Notes: a model not told the origin generated them from the letters alone. Counted from the first letter of the stretch, positions 32,308-41,847 are shown. The stretch: DNA of 64,000 bases from Limosilactobacillus sp. (GCF_022482365.1 NZ_JAKVPE010000001.1:1970176-2034175); one strand, 5' to 3'. Program-made: numbers and translations.

Positions 32308-34938
32308 TTACTTAGCGTCTTCAACGCCGGTACCGTCGTAGCAGCGTTCCAGGAGTTCCTTCAGCTGGCTAACGAGTGGTTCAACCGGGTTGGTCGTCGT
32401 ACATTGGTCCTCGTAGGCAAGGACGGCCAGTTCGTCGACCACCTTGTTGAACTTCTGCCGGCTAACCCCGTTGTCCTTCAGGCTTAACTTAACACCGCAC
32501 TGGTGAGCAACCTCGATGAACTTCTGGGCGTAAGCTTCTGCCAGTTCTTCGTCCGAATTGCCTTGCAGGCCGATGAACCGTGCCAGGTCGGCGTAGTCCT
32601 TAGTAGCGTGGAAGGTTTCGTAGTGTGGCCAGAGGGCAAGCTTTTGTGGCCGCTTGGAGTTGAAGCGGATTACCTGTGGCATAGCGATCGCGATCAGCAG
32701 ACCGTGAGGCAGACCGAAGGCACCACCCATCTTGTGAGCCAGGGAGTGGGTGATTCCGAGGAAGGCCTGACCGAATGCCATCCCGGCCATCGTGGAGAAG
32801 TCGTGCATCTTCCGCCGGGCCAGCTTGTCACCGTCAACTGACTTCGGCAGGTATTCCATCGCGCCCTTGACGGTTTGCAGCGACCAACCACGGGTGTAGT
32901 CGGTTGCCATGACGGAAACGTAGGATTCAGTGGCGTGGCAGATGACGTCTAAACCCGTGTATGCCGTAGTCTTGGGTGGAACGGTTTCCACAAACTGGGA
33001 GTCAACGATCGCGATGTTTGGCGTCAGTGCGTAGTCGGCCAGTGGGTACTTCACGTGGGTCTTGGAGTCGGTGATGACAGCGAACGGGGTCACTTCGGAA
33101 CCAGTCCCGGAAGTAGTTGGAATCCCGATCAGTTGGGACTTCACCGGCTTCTTGATCTGGTAAGCACGCTTCCGGATATCGAGGTACTTCTGCATTACGC
33201 CGTACCAGGAAGTTTCTGGGTGCTCGTAGAACATCCACATTGCCTTGGCGGCGTCCATTGGTGAACCACCACCGAGGGCGATGATGGTGTCCGGCTTGAA
33301 GTCGTTCATCATTGCAACACCCTTTTCAACGGTGTTCGTTGATGGATCTTCTTCAACGTCATCGAAGACCAGGTAGGCCGTCCGGTTTTGACGGAGCCGC
33401 AGTTGGTCGATGACCCGTTGAACATAACCACGCTTGCTCATCCCCGGGCCGGTAACGATGAAGGCCCGTTCAATGTTTGGGATATCCCGCAATTCTTTTA
33501 GCGAGTTCCGTTGAAAGTATACTTTTGGGGGAATCTTGACCCACTGACGATTTTCCCGCCGTTTCGCGATCACCTTGATGTTTAAGAGGTCCCAGTCGGT
33601 AACGTTGTGAGAAACAGAGTTACCACCGTAGGAACCGGTCCCCAGGGTCAGGGATGGGGTCATGTTGTTGTAGATGTTACCAATCCCACCGATGCCGGAT
33701 GGGGAGTTGACGATGATCCGGGAAGCACGCATTTCCAGGCCGTACTTGGTGATCAGGTCGTCGTCTAAGGTGTGGATAGCGGCCGTGTGACCTTCACCAC
33801 CGTAGTGCAGGAGAGCCCGGCAGATGTCAAAGGCGTTCTCACGGGAGCTTGCCCGGTACATGGTCAGCACTGGGGACAGCTTTTCAGCGGAAAGTGGGTA
33901 CTTGTCACCAACCCCGTCGTATTCGGCGATCAGGACCTTGGTATTGGCTGGAACGTTCTTCAGACCACACATTTCGGCAATGGCGTTGGCAGAACGACCG
34001 GCGATTGGTCCGCGGACCTGGTGACGGTCAGGGTCGATGAAGCCGTCGGTAAAGGTCTTGATTTCGTTTGGCTTGATGAAGTAGCAGTTCCACTTCTTAA
34101 ATTCTTCCTTGACTTGATCGTAAATCTCGTCGTCAACAACGACGGAGTTTTCGGAAGCACAGATCATTCCGTTATCGAAGGTCTTGGATAAAACAATGTC
34201 GTAGATGGAACGGGCAATGTTTGCGGACTTTTCGATGTAGGCCGGGCCGTTACCAGGGCCCACCCCTAATGCCGGGTTACCGGAGCTGTAGGCCGCCTTA
34301 ACCATGGCCGGACCACCAGTTGCCAGGATGGTAGCGGTGTGTGGGTTTTGGATCAGGGCCGTTGTGGCTTCGATGCTGCATTGTGGAATCCATTGGATCA
34401 TGTTCTTCGGTGCACCGGCCTTTTCGGCGGCTTCCTGAAGGATCTTGGCGGTCTTGACGGAAGACTTCAGGGCCTGCGGGTGGAAGGAGAAGATGATCGT
34501 GTTCCGCGTCTTAGCGGAGATGATTGACTTGAAGATCGTCGTGGAGGTTGGGTTGGTAACGGGAACGATCCCGGCGATTACCCCCAGCGGGTCGGCGATG
34601 GTGATGGTTTGGTCTTCGTCGTTGTCTTCGATGATGCCGACGGTCTTGTCGTGACGAATGTTGTTCCAGATGTATTCACTGGCGTAGATGTTCTTGATGG
34701 CCTTATCTTCGGCGATCCCCCGACCGGTTTCGTTAGCGGCGTCCACGGCCAGGTCCATGTGGTGCTCTTCGGCTGCCAGGGCCATGGCCTGACAGATCTT
34801 GTCAACCTGTTCTTGTGAATAGTAACGCAATTTTTCAAAGGCGGCCAGACTCTTATCCATCAGGTCGTCAATCATTGCTTGTGCTTGTTGTTGCTTGTTT
34901 TCTTTTGTTTCAGTAGTTTGTTTTTTTGCTGTAGCCAT
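32308..34938 (-). CDS. adhE: Bifunctional acetaldehyde-CoA/alcohol dehydrogenase
   Basis: Converts acetyl-CoA to acetaldehyde to ethanol, re-oxidising two NADH; the ethanol branch of heterolactic fermentation. 876 residues from MATAKKQTTETK at 34938 (AAGGAG 9 nt upstream); an in-frame start at 35019 has no such site. N-terminal aldehyde dehydrogenase domain with catalytic Cys in DNGMICASENS (about 250), a linker, and a C-terminal iron alcohol dehydrogenase (about 460-876) with IPTTSGTGSEVTPFAV and HSLAHKMGG/GLPHG iron ligands. Forms spirosomes in other bacteria. cre-like site over its promoter. Confidence 0.96.
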   Translation of the reverse strand: MATAKKQTTETKENKQQQAQAMIDDLMDKSLAAFEKLRYYSQEQVDKICQAMALAAEEHHMDLAVDAANETGRGIAEDKAIKNIYASEYIWNNIRHDKTVGIIEDNDEDQTITIADPLGVIAGIVPVTNPTSTTIFKSIISAKTRNTIIFSFHPQALKSSVKTAKILQEAAEKAGAPKNMIQWIPQCSIEATTALIQNPHTATILATGGPAMVKAAYSSGNPALGVGPGNGPAYIEKSANIARSIYDIVLSKTFDNGMICASENSVVVDDEIYDQVKEEFKKWNCYFIKPNEIKTFTDGFIDPDRHQVRGPIAGRSANAIAEMCGLKNVPANTKVLIAEYDGVGDKYPLSAEKLSPVLTMYRASSRENAFDICRALLHYGGEGHTAAIHTLDDDLITKYGLEMRASRIIVNSPSGIGGIGNIYNNMTPSLTLGTGSYGGNSVSHNVTDWDLLNIKVIAKRRENRQWVKIPPKVYFQRNSLKELRDIPNIERAFIVTGPGMSKRGYVQRVIDQLRLRQNRTAYLVFDDVEEDPSTNTVEKGVAMMNDFKPDTIIALGGGSPMDAAKAMWMFYEHPETSWYGVMQKYLDIRKRAYQIKKPVKSQLIGIPTTSGTGSEVTPFAVITDSKTHVKYPLADYALTPNIAIVDSQFVETVPPKTTAYTGLDVICHATESYVSVMATDYTRGWSLQTVKGAMEYLPKSVDGDKLARRKMHDFSTMAGMAFGQAFLGITHSLAHKMGGAFGLPHGLLIAIAMPQVIRFNSKRPQKLALWPHYETFHATKDYADLARFIGLQGNSDEELAEAYAQKFIEVAHQCGVKLSLKDNGVSRQKFNKVVDELAVLAYEDQCTTTNPVEPLVSQLKELLERCYDGTGVEDAK

Positions 34939-34990
34939 AACAAAGTGCTCCTTTAAGTCAATATAGTTTGTTACGCTTTGAACATGATTC

Positions 34991-35029
34991 ATAATAATAT
35001 AGGAGATTTGGAAAAGCAAGCGCTTTGTT
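34991..35029 (-). promoter_or_regulatory. adhE promoter overlapped by a cre-like site
   Basis: Minus strand TTGCTT (35014-35019), 17-bp spacer, TATTAT (34991-34996). AAAGCGCTTGC (35016-35026) overlaps the -35 box, so CcpA binding would block it. Upstream, 35128-35150 has a TGAACTG/CAGTTCA inverted repeat of unknown use. Confidence 0.6.
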
Positions 35030-35190
35030 ATTCATTGAGCAATGGTTAAATTGATGTATTCGCTTACAACATTATTGGGATAATGCTTGCACACATAGGA
35101 AAAATATTGGTATAAATTTTGGATGCCTGAACTGCATAAAATTCAGTTCATACAGTTATTGAACAATAATTCACATTAAGACCAAAAGAA

Positions 35191-35224
35191 AACCCGTGCT
35201 GCCAATTGAATGGTTACACGGGTC
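35191..35224 (-). terminator. Terminator of nrdHEF
   Basis: Minus strand GACCCGTG pairs with CACGGGTT across a loop, followed by TTCTTTTGG. Confidence 0.7.
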
Positions 35225-35231
35225 TGTTGAA

Positions 35232-36254
35232 TTAATCACGCGAGTTCTTGTCCTTGCCGGCGTTCGGGTCCTTGATGTTGTAGTCGTCGTCGCTCATCGC
35301 TTCGACGGCCCCGAGCCGGTAGCCATTCCCCACCTGACTGAAGAAGTCGTGGTTGGAGGTCGAAGTCGAGATCCCGTTCATGACCACCGGATTGACGTCA
35401 GCGGCGGTGTCCGGGAAGAGCGGGTCCTGACCGAGGTTCATCAGGGCCTTGTTGGCGTTGTAGCGAATGAAGGTCAAGACGTCACTGGTCCAGCCGATTT
35501 GATCGTACAGCAGGTGGGTGTAGTCTTCCTCGTTGCTGTAAAGGTCGTAGAGGAAGTTGTACATCCAGTCCTTCATGTCCTGCTGCTGCTTTTCGGTCCG
35601 CTCGTGAAGTCCGACCTGGAACTTGTAGCCGATGTAGGTGCCGTGAACGGATTCGTCCCGCAGGATCAGCTTGATGATTTCGGCAACGTTGTTCAGCTTA
35701 TTGTGGCCCAGGTAATAGAGCGGGGTGTAGAAGCCTGAGTAGAAGAGGAAGGTTTCCAAGAAGACGTTGGCAACCTTTTTTTTCAGTGGATCCTCGCTCG
35801 GGTCGCGGTACATGTTAGCGATGCGGACGGCCTTGTTTTGGAGGTATTCCTCAGAATCGGACCACTTAAAGATTTCGTCGATTTCGTCAGGAGTATTCAG
35901 GGTTGAGAAAATGGTGGAGTAGCTCTTGGCGTGGACGGATTCCATGAACTGGATGTTGTTTAAGACGGCGGTTTCGTGCTTGGTCTTGACGTCCTGCTTT
36001 AGGGCGGTCATCCCGGCCTCGGATTGGACCGTGTCCAGCAGGGTCAGTCCCCCGAAGACGTGGCTGACGGTCCAGCGGTGATCATCATCAAGCTCCCGCC
36101 AGTCGTCGAGGTCGTTGGAGACGGGGATCCGGGTGTCGAGCCAGAACTGCTCGGTCAGCTTTTCCCAGGTGGCCTTGTCGATCATGTCCGAGACCTCGTT
36201 CCAGTTGATGGCTTCATAGCTCTTTAGTGGTTTAAATTCTTGCTCAAGCTTCAT
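35232..36254 (-). CDS. nrdF: Class Ib ribonucleoside-diphosphate reductase, beta subunit
   Basis: Carries the metal-tyrosyl cofactor for the aerobic class Ib reductase. 340 residues with the metal-ligand helices QSEAGMTALKQ...NIQFMESVHAKSYSTIFS (E/H ligands, about 80-120) and LRDESVHGTYIGYKFQ (second EXXH set, about 190). Third gene of nrdH-nrdE-nrdF, 67 nt after nrdE. nrdI, normally needed to activate the Mn-NrdF cofactor, is not in this operon. Confidence 0.95.
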   Translation of the reverse strand: MKLEQEFKPLKSYEAINWNEVSDMIDKATWEKLTEQFWLDTRIPVSNDLDDWRELDDDHRWTVSHVFGGLTLLDTVQSEAGMTALKQDVKTKHETAVLNNIQFMESVHAKSYSTIFSTLNTPDEIDEIFKWSDSEEYLQNKAVRIANMYRDPSEDPLKKKVANVFLETFLFYSGFYTPLYYLGHNKLNNVAEIIKLILRDESVHGTYIGYKFQVGLHERTEKQQQDMKDWMYNFLYDLYSNEEDYTHLLYDQIGWTSDVLTFIRYNANKALMNLGQDPLFPDTAADVNPVVMNGISTSTSNHDFFSQVGNGYRLGAVEAMSDDDYNIKDPNAGKDKNSRD

Positions 36255-36321
36255 TTTGTACTCCTTTAATTATGAATGAACGAATTTGCTCTATCTAGTT
36301 TAGCAAGTGCGCACTGGCAAA

Positions 36322-38493
36322 TCAAATGACGCAGCTCTCGCACTGGTTGGCGCCAATTTCATCCTGGTCGTCGGTGAAGGTCCGTACGTAGTAAATGGAT
36401 TTGATGCCCTTCTTGTAGGCATAGTGGCGCAGAATGTTGAGGTCCCGGGTGGTCATCTTATCGGTCCGCCCGTCCTTCCATTCGTAGAGGCCGGCTGGGA
36501 TGGTGGAGCGCATGAAAATTGTCAGCGACATTGACTGGTCGACGTGCTGCTGGGCCGCCGCGTAAGTGTCGATGACCCGCCGCATGTCGATGTCATAGGC
36601 CGACTTGTAGTACGGCAGGGTGTCATTGGACAGGTACGGAGCCGGGTAGTAGATCTTACCGATCATCTTTTCCTGCCGCTCTTCGATTCGGTTGACGATT
36701 GGCGTGATGCTGGCCGTGGAATCATTGATGTAGGCCGTGGAACCGTTCGGGGCAACGGCCATCCGGTAGGCGTTGTAGAGGCCGTCCTTCATCACCTGAT
36801 CGCGCAGCTTCTTCCAATCCTCAACGCCGGGGATAAAGATTCCGTCAAAGAGTTCCTTGACGACATCGGATTGCGGGCCCCAGTCGCGTTCGACATACTT
36901 GGTGAAGTAGGAGCCGTCGGCATAGGCACTCTTGTCGAAGTCGTAGAAGGTTTCGTGGCGTTCGCGGGCGATCTCGTTAGAAGCAACCAGTGACCAGTAG
37001 TTGAGGAGCATGAAGTAGACGCCGGTAAATTCGATGGCGACCGGACTGCCGTACTGAATGTGGTGCTTAGCCAGGTAGCCGTGCAGGCCCATGGCACCCA
37101 GGCCAATTGAGTGGTAGAGGGCGTTGCCGTGTTCAATCGTTGGCACGACCTCGATGTGTTCGGCATCACTGATCCGGGTGAGGCCGCGGACCATGGCCCG
37201 GACGCTCTTGCCGAAGTCGGGGCTCTCCATCATGTTGGCGATGTTGGTCGAACCCAGATTGCAGGAGACGTCGGACCCTAGTTTGGTGTAGGTTTGGTCA
37301 TCGTTGACCCGGGACGGGATCTGGACCTGGGCAATTTCGGAGCAGAGGTTGCTGATAACGACCTTGCCGTCGATCGGGTTGGCCCGGTTGACCGTGTCGA
37401 TGTTGATGATGTAAGGGTAGCCGGATTCCTGCTGGAGCTTGCTGATCTCATCCTCGAGGTCGCGGGCGTTGACCTTCTTCTTGTGGATTTCGTCGTTAGC
37501 AACCAGCTTGTCGTACTCCGCCGTGATGTCGACGTAGGAGAATGGCTTCCCGTAGACCCGCTCGACGTCGTAGGGACTGAAGAGGTACATGTCCTCGTTC
37601 TTCTCGACTAGCTCATAGAACTTATCGGGCACCGTGATCCCCAGTGAGAGGGTCTTCAGCCGGATCTTTTCGTCGGCATTTTCCTTCTTGGCCCCCAAAA
37701 ATTCGATGATGTCGGGGTGGAAAACGCTCAGGTAGACCACGCCGGCCCCCTGCCGCTGACCCAATTGGTTGGAGTAGGAGAAGCTGTCTTCTAAGAGCTT
37801 CATCACCGGGACGACCCCGCTGGCCGCACCCTTGATCTTCTTGATTGGCGCACCGGCCTCCCGCAGGTTGGAGAGGTTGATTCCGACCCCGCCACCAATC
37901 TTGGAGAGCTGGAGGGCGGAGTTGATCGTCCGCCCAATCGTGTTCATGTCGTCAGTGGTTTGGATAACGAAGCAGGAGACGAATTCACCGCGCCGCTTCC
38001 GCCCGACGTTCAAGAAGGTCGGAGTGGCCGGCTGGTAGCGCTGGTGGATGATTTCATCGGCCAGGTCCATGGCCAATTCTTCGTTGCCGTTGGCCAGGTA
38101 GAGGGCGTTCATCGCTACCCGGTCAATGTAGTTTTCCAGGTAGTATTCTTTGTCATTGGTGCGTAGGGCATACTGGGCGTAGAACTTGTAGGCCGCCATG
38201 AAGGAGTGGAAGTGGAAATCCTGGTCCCGGAGGTAGGCGTAGAGCTTTTCAATGAAGGCCGGGCTGTACTGGCCCACGAAGCCGCGCTCAATGTAGTCGT
38301 TGTCTTCCAGCCAGGCGAAGCGTTCCTTTAATGAAGAGAAGTGCTTCGTGTTTGGTTCAACGTTTTCCTTGAGAAAATCGGCCAGGGCCTCCTTGTCCTT
38401 TTCGAGCTGAATCTGGCCATCGCGGGGGATGTTAACCTCGTTGTTGAGGTCGAAGTACTTTACCTTTGTCAGATCAATGTCAGATAATGCCAT
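36322..38493 (-). CDS. nrdE: Class Ib ribonucleoside-diphosphate reductase, alpha subunit
   Basis: Catalytic subunit that reduces NDPs to dNDPs. 723 residues: N-terminal helices (FSSLKERFAWLEDNDYIERGF), the substrate-site Cys in RGEFVSCFVIQTTDD (about 175), GGGVGINLSNLREAGAPI loop, the central Cys in LCSEIAQ, and a C-terminal redox pair QCESCVI that accepts electrons from NrdH. It lacks an ATP cone, as in class Ib. AGTGAGTAAAGC precedes the ATG. Confidence 0.96.
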   Translation of the reverse strand: MALSDIDLTKVKYFDLNNEVNIPRDGQIQLEKDKEALADFLKENVEPNTKHFSSLKERFAWLEDNDYIERGFVGQYSPAFIEKLYAYLRDQDFHFHSFMAAYKFYAQYALRTNDKEYYLENYIDRVAMNALYLANGNEELAMDLADEIIHQRYQPATPTFLNVGRKRRGEFVSCFVIQTTDDMNTIGRTINSALQLSKIGGGVGINLSNLREAGAPIKKIKGAASGVVPVMKLLEDSFSYSNQLGQRQGAGVVYLSVFHPDIIEFLGAKKENADEKIRLKTLSLGITVPDKFYELVEKNEDMYLFSPYDVERVYGKPFSYVDITAEYDKLVANDEIHKKKVNARDLEDEISKLQQESGYPYIINIDTVNRANPIDGKVVISNLCSEIAQVQIPSRVNDDQTYTKLGSDVSCNLGSTNIANMMESPDFGKSVRAMVRGLTRISDAEHIEVVPTIEHGNALYHSIGLGAMGLHGYLAKHHIQYGSPVAIEFTGVYFMLLNYWSLVASNEIARERHETFYDFDKSAYADGSYFTKYVERDWGPQSDVVKELFDGIFIPGVEDWKKLRDQVMKDGLYNAYRMAVAPNGSTAYINDSTASITPIVNRIEERQEKMIGKIYYPAPYLSNDTLPYYKSAYDIDMRRVIDTYAAAQQHVDQSMSLTIFMRSTIPAGLYEWKDGRTDKMTTRDLNILRHYAYKKGIKSIYYVRTFTDDQDEIGANQCESCVI

Positions 38494-38561
38494 CTTGCTT
38501 TACTCACTTTCTTTGATTTTGGGCAATTTTTATTTTAGACAATTATTTTAGACAATAAAGA

Positions 38562-38587
38562 AGCCAGGAAGAAAAATCTACCTGGCT
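38562..38587 (-). promoter_or_regulatory. Hairpin between nrdH and nrdE
   Basis: AGCCAGG/CCTGGCT arms, on the minus strand followed by TCTTTATTG. It could be a weak terminator or a processing site that sets nrdH over nrdEF levels. Confidence 0.4.
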
Positions 38588-38603
38588 AGATAAGTAACGT
38601 CTC

Positions 38604-38825
38604 TTAGGCTAATTGCTGAAGACGGTCTGGACGGAAGCCGGAGAATGCGTTACCATTGGGCAGCTTAACGACCGGGGTTGCCATGAAGCCCTCGGCCTTG
38701 AGCTGGGAAACGTATTCCGGCTGTTCGTCGATGTTGTGTTCAATGAAATCAATCTGGTGCTGCTTGAGGAACTTCTTTGTCATCTTGCACTGAATGCAGT
38801 CGTTCTTTGAGAAAACAGTTACCAT
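38604..38825 (-). CDS. nrdH: Glutaredoxin-like NrdH
   Basis: 73-residue electron donor for NrdE. The redox CIQC is at residues 11-14 (KNDCIQCKMTKKFL), the cis-Pro segment is MATPVVKLPNG (about 49-59), and GFRPDRLQQL is at the C-terminus, matching NrdH (thioredoxin-reductase-dependent glutaredoxins). First gene of the operon; AAGGAGCG before the ATG. Confidence 0.95.
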   Translation of the reverse strand: MVTVFSKNDCIQCKMTKKFLKQHQIDFIEHNIDEQPEYVSQLKAEGFMATPVVKLPNGNAFSGFRPDRLQQLA

Positions 38826-38862
38826 TTTAATCGCTCCTTATGTTCGCTTAGTGATGTTATCT

Positions 38863-38890
38863 AGTATAGCGGGAAATAAGGAAAAATCAA
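38863..38890 (-). promoter_or_regulatory. nrdHEF promoter
   Basis: Minus strand TTGATT (38885-38890), 16-bp spacer, TATACT (38863-38868), 38 nt before nrdH. Confidence 0.6.
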
Positions 38891-38898
38891 TCGAAAAA

Positions 38899-38945
38899 CT
38901 ACCACATGTTGTGACTTGTTTTTAGTGAAACGCGACATGTGGTAG
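38899..38945. promoter_or_regulatory. Paired NrdR-like boxes
   Basis: CTACCACATGT (38899-38909) and its inverse ACATGTGGTAG (38935-38945). The two ACATGT cores are exactly 31 bp apart, three helical turns, the spacing expected for NrdR repressor pairs. They lie just upstream of the nrd -35 box. Confidence 0.55.
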
Positions 38946-39070
38946 CAACGACGGGTAATGGAAATTGTGAAACTTTTTAAACCGACTAGTGACTAATCAC
39001 TAGATAAAGACTAACAACATATTATACACTTGAAAAGGCAAAAAGTGTTTATCAATTATGGAGAAACTTT

Positions 39071-39571
39071 ATGGAAGAGGAAAAAAATCATCGTCATTAC
39101 ATGCGTGAAGCAATCCGTGAAGCAAAGCGGGCGCAAATCCTGGACGAGGTCCCAATTGGCGCGGTCGTGGTTCATGACGGCCAGATTATTGGTCGCGGTC
39201 ACAACATGCGGGAAAAGTTTCAAGACGTGACCTACCATGCCGAAATGCTGGCAATTATGGAGGCCTGCACGACCCTGGGCAGCTGGCGGCTGGAGGATTG
39301 CGACCTGTACGTGACCCTGGAGCCCTGCATCATGTGCAGTGGGGCGATCATCAACGCCCGGATCAAGAACGTTTATTACGGGGCCGCTGATCCCAAGGCG
39401 GGGGCAGTCGACAGCCTCTACCACTTACTGAACGATTCGCGGCTCAACCACCAGGTCAACGTTCATAGTGGACTGTTGGGGGATGAATGCAGCCAAATGC
39501 TAAGGGACTTTTTCCGGGCCATCCGCAAGAAGCGCAAGGCGGCTCGGAAAAAACGTCGGGCAAAGGGCTAG
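39071..39571 (+). CDS. tadA: tRNA-specific adenosine deaminase
   Basis: Deaminates A34 of tRNA-Arg(ACG) to inosine. 166 residues with the zinc site TYHAEMLAI (HAE, about 56-58) and LEPCIMCSGAI (PCxxC, about 86-91), and the DEVPIGAVVVHDG substrate region. The C-terminus is a basic tail (KKRKAARKKRRAKG). GGAGAAACTTT precedes the ATG. Immediately upstream of the SRP RNA gene, the usual arrangement. Confidence 0.95.
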   Translation: MEEEKNHRHYMREAIREAKRAQILDEVPIGAVVVHDGQIIGRGHNMREKFQDVTYHAEMLAIMEACTTLGSWRLEDCDLYVTLEPCIMCSGAIINARIKNVYYGAADPKAGAVDSLYHLLNDSRLNHQVNVHSGLLGDECSQMLRDFFRAIRKKRKAARKKRRAKG

Positions 39572-39609
39572 CAATTATGGGCAAAGTAGTGTACTATAAT
39601 ATTTGCCGT

Positions 39610-39700
39610 AAGGCCTTAGAGCAAGGTTGCACTTACGAACCGTGTCAGGTCCGGAAGGAAGCAGCACTAAGTATGAAGCAGCTTGTGCTCTAAGTTTGAG
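39610..39700 (+). ncRNA. ffs: Signal recognition particle RNA, small bacterial type
   Basis: The universally conserved helix-8 core GTGTCAGGTCCGGAAGGAAG (39642-39661) with GCAGCACTAAG is present. It is closed by CTTAGAGCAAG (39615-39625) pairing with CTTGTGCTCTAAG (39682-39694). A TATAAT at 39594-39599 gives a start near 39606. Located between tadA and dnaX as in related genomes. It lacks the Alu domain of Bacillus scRNA, so it is the 4.5S-like form. Confidence 0.92.
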
Positions 39701-39711
39701 AGATAATCAGT

Positions 39712-39750
39712 GAGGTTCGTGATAAGGGTATTCTTATCGCGGGCCTCTTT
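39712..39750 (+). terminator. Terminator of ffs
   Basis: GAGG..CG.GATAAG with CTTATC.CG..CCTCTTT, a bulged stem with a T-run. Confidence 0.8.
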
Positions 39751-39860
39751 AATTTTATGGTAAGATTAAATTTAACTATTTCAAAACAGATCGATCCCCA
39801 TTGGGAAGGAAAACTTGTATAATATTGAAAGTAGTTTGATTTTGAGAAAGGAAGGTTAGC

Positions 39861-41825
39861 GTGAGTTACCAGGCACTATACCGGGTTTGGCGTCCCCAGC
39901 GTTTCGACGAGCTTGTCGGTCAGCAGATCGTCACCCAGACGCTGAAAAACGCCATCATCACCCACCAGATCAGCCATGCCTACCTCTTCGCCGGACCGCG
40001 GGGCACCGGGAAGACTTCGGCGGCCAAGATCTTTGCCAAGGCGGTTAACTGTCACCATTCTGAGGATGGCGAACCCTGCAACAAGTGTGAGATTTGCAAG
40101 GCAATCACCAACGGCCAGCTCAATGACGTGATCGAAATTGATGCGGCCTCCAACAACGGGGTTGAAGAGATCCGGGACATTCGTGACAAGGCCAAGTACG
40201 CGCCAACCCAGGCCGACTACAAGGTCTACATCATCGACGAAGTCCACATGCTGTCGACGGGGGCCTTCAACGCCCTGCTGAAAACCTTGGAGGAACCGCC
40301 AGCCAACGTGATCTTCATCCTAGCGACGACGGAGCCGCACAAGATTCCGTTGACGATCATCTCCCGGGTTCAGCGCTTCGACTTCCGGCGGATCTCCGCC
40401 CAGGACGCCTTTGACCGGATGAAGTACATCCTGGATCAGAAGAAGGTGGACTACGAGGAGAAGGCCCTCTGGGTGATTGCTAACGCCGCCGAGGGTGGAA
40501 TGCGGGACGCCCTTAGCATCCTCGACCAGGTATTGTCCTTTAGTGACAACCAGGTCAAGCTCGACGATGCCCTGCTGGTGACCGGCAGCGTGACTAAGCA
40601 GCTGTTGAAGAAGTACTTCCTGGAGGTGGCGCACCAGCAGAGTGCCGCCGCCCTGGATACCATGCAAAAGATTCTCAGTGAAGGGAAGGATGGTCAGCGC
40701 TTCATCGAAGACCTGATCGCCTTTATCCGCGACGTCCTGCTCTACCAGGAGTCACCGAAGCTGATCGTGGTTGCCAGCACCGGCCTCAAGGATGAGGACT
40801 TTCAGGAGCTGAGCAAGGCGGTTGACGCGACGACCCTCTACCAGATGATCGATGAGCTCAACGACATTCAAGAGGAGATGCGCTTTACTACCCACCCCGA
40901 CGTCTACTTGGAGGTCCTGACGGTCAAACTCTGCCAGATCAGGTCGACAAACCAGAATCAGGCAGTCGGGCCAGCACCTCAAGCACTAGCGGCTCAGGAG
41001 CAGGCGGCCCAGCCAAACCTGGCGGCCAACCAGACGATCCAGCAGCTTCAGCAAGAGATTCAGCAGCTCCAGCAGACGGTCAAGAACCTGTCCGCCAATC
41101 CGGGACCCCGGGCCGGCGCTAAGCCGAGCAAACCCCGGGTCCCTCAGCGCAACGTGCAGGTGAACCTGAACCAGGTTTATCCGGTCTTGGGTGCCGCCAC
41201 GCGGAAGGACCTGGTGAACATCCAAAACCTCTGGGGCGACATGCTCAACCACCTGACGGTTCCCCAACGCTCGCTCCTCCACGTTTCCAAGCCGGTGGCG
41301 GCTAGTGACAGCGGGGTGATCGTCGCCTTTGACTACGCCTTTCTCTTTAAGGAAGCGACGACCGACGAAAACCTGACTACGGCGATGGAACAAGCCCTAC
41401 AAAGCCTGATGGGGACGGAGCACCGGGTCGTCTTCGTGCCGAAGAACAAGTGGCCGCAGATTCGCCAGACCTACATCAAGGAGCACGGCCTGGACAAGCG
41501 GTCCGCCCGGCCAAAGGCGGTTGCTAAGCCTAAGCCAAGCCCGGCGGCCGCACAAACCCAGCCTCAGCAGGACGTGACGACCACCACCCAACCGAGCCCG
41601 GCCACGGCAGCGACGACCACGTCAACTGCCCAGCCCCAGCCAACTCCGACACCGTCATCAGCGGCGCCATTGCCGGAGGAGCCACCGTTGCCTGATGAAC
41701 CACCGGCTCCGGAAGACGAGACGGCTCCTCAAGAAACGGCGACTGCGGGCGATCGGCCGACGGATCCGGTTGCGGCCGCCAAGCAATTGTTTGGCGATGA
41801 CATTGTGAAGATTGAAGATAATTAA
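39861..41825 (+). CDS. dnaX: DNA polymerase III subunit gamma/tau
   Basis: Clamp-loader ATPase. 654 residues from a GTG start (GAAAGGAAGG upstream). Walker A GPRGTGKTS (45-53), zinc Cys64/73/76/79, DEVHMLSTGAFNALLKTLEEPP (Walker B and sensor 1) and collar domain to about 370. The region beyond 370 has a Gln-rich coiled stretch, and the last 100 residues are Ala/Thr/Pro/Gln-rich low complexity. No obvious slippery frameshift site seen. First gene of the replication block; ybaB follows 22 nt later. Confidence 0.96.
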   Translation: MSYQALYRVWRPQRFDELVGQQIVTQTLKNAIITHQISHAYLFAGPRGTGKTSAAKIFAKAVNCHHSEDGEPCNKCEICKAITNGQLNDVIEIDAASNNGVEEIRDIRDKAKYAPTQADYKVYIIDEVHMLSTGAFNALLKTLEEPPANVIFILATTEPHKIPLTIISRVQRFDFRRISAQDAFDRMKYILDQKKVDYEEKALWVIANAAEGGMRDALSILDQVLSFSDNQVKLDDALLVTGSVTKQLLKKYFLEVAHQQSAAALDTMQKILSEGKDGQRFIEDLIAFIRDVLLYQESPKLIVVASTGLKDEDFQELSKAVDATTLYQMIDELNDIQEEMRFTTHPDVYLEVLTVKLCQIRSTNQNQAVGPAPQALAAQEQAAQPNLAANQTIQQLQQEIQQLQQTVKNLSANPGPRAGAKPSKPRVPQRNVQVNLNQVYPVLGAATRKDLVNIQNLWGDMLNHLTVPQRSLLHVSKPVAASDSGVIVAFDYAFLFKEATTDENLTTAMEQALQSLMGTEHRVVFVPKNKWPQIRQTYIKEHGLDKRSARPKAVAKPKPSPAAAQTQPQQDVTTTTQPSPATAATTTSTAQPQPTPTPSSAAPLPEEPPLPDEPPAPEDETAPQETATAGDRPTDPVAAAKQLFGDDIVKIEDN

Positions 41826-41847
41826 AATAGTAAAGGATGATTGAATT

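Noticed and set aside
38986..39003. Palindrome CTAGTGA/TCACTAG between nrdH and tadA as a specific operator
   Set aside because: A similar CTAGTG palindrome occurs in the galE leader; there is no linked regulator and short palindromes of this size arise by chance.
39861..41825. Programmed frameshift in dnaX
   Set aside because: No slippery A6G-type heptamer with a downstream stem was seen; the gene appears to encode one long product.
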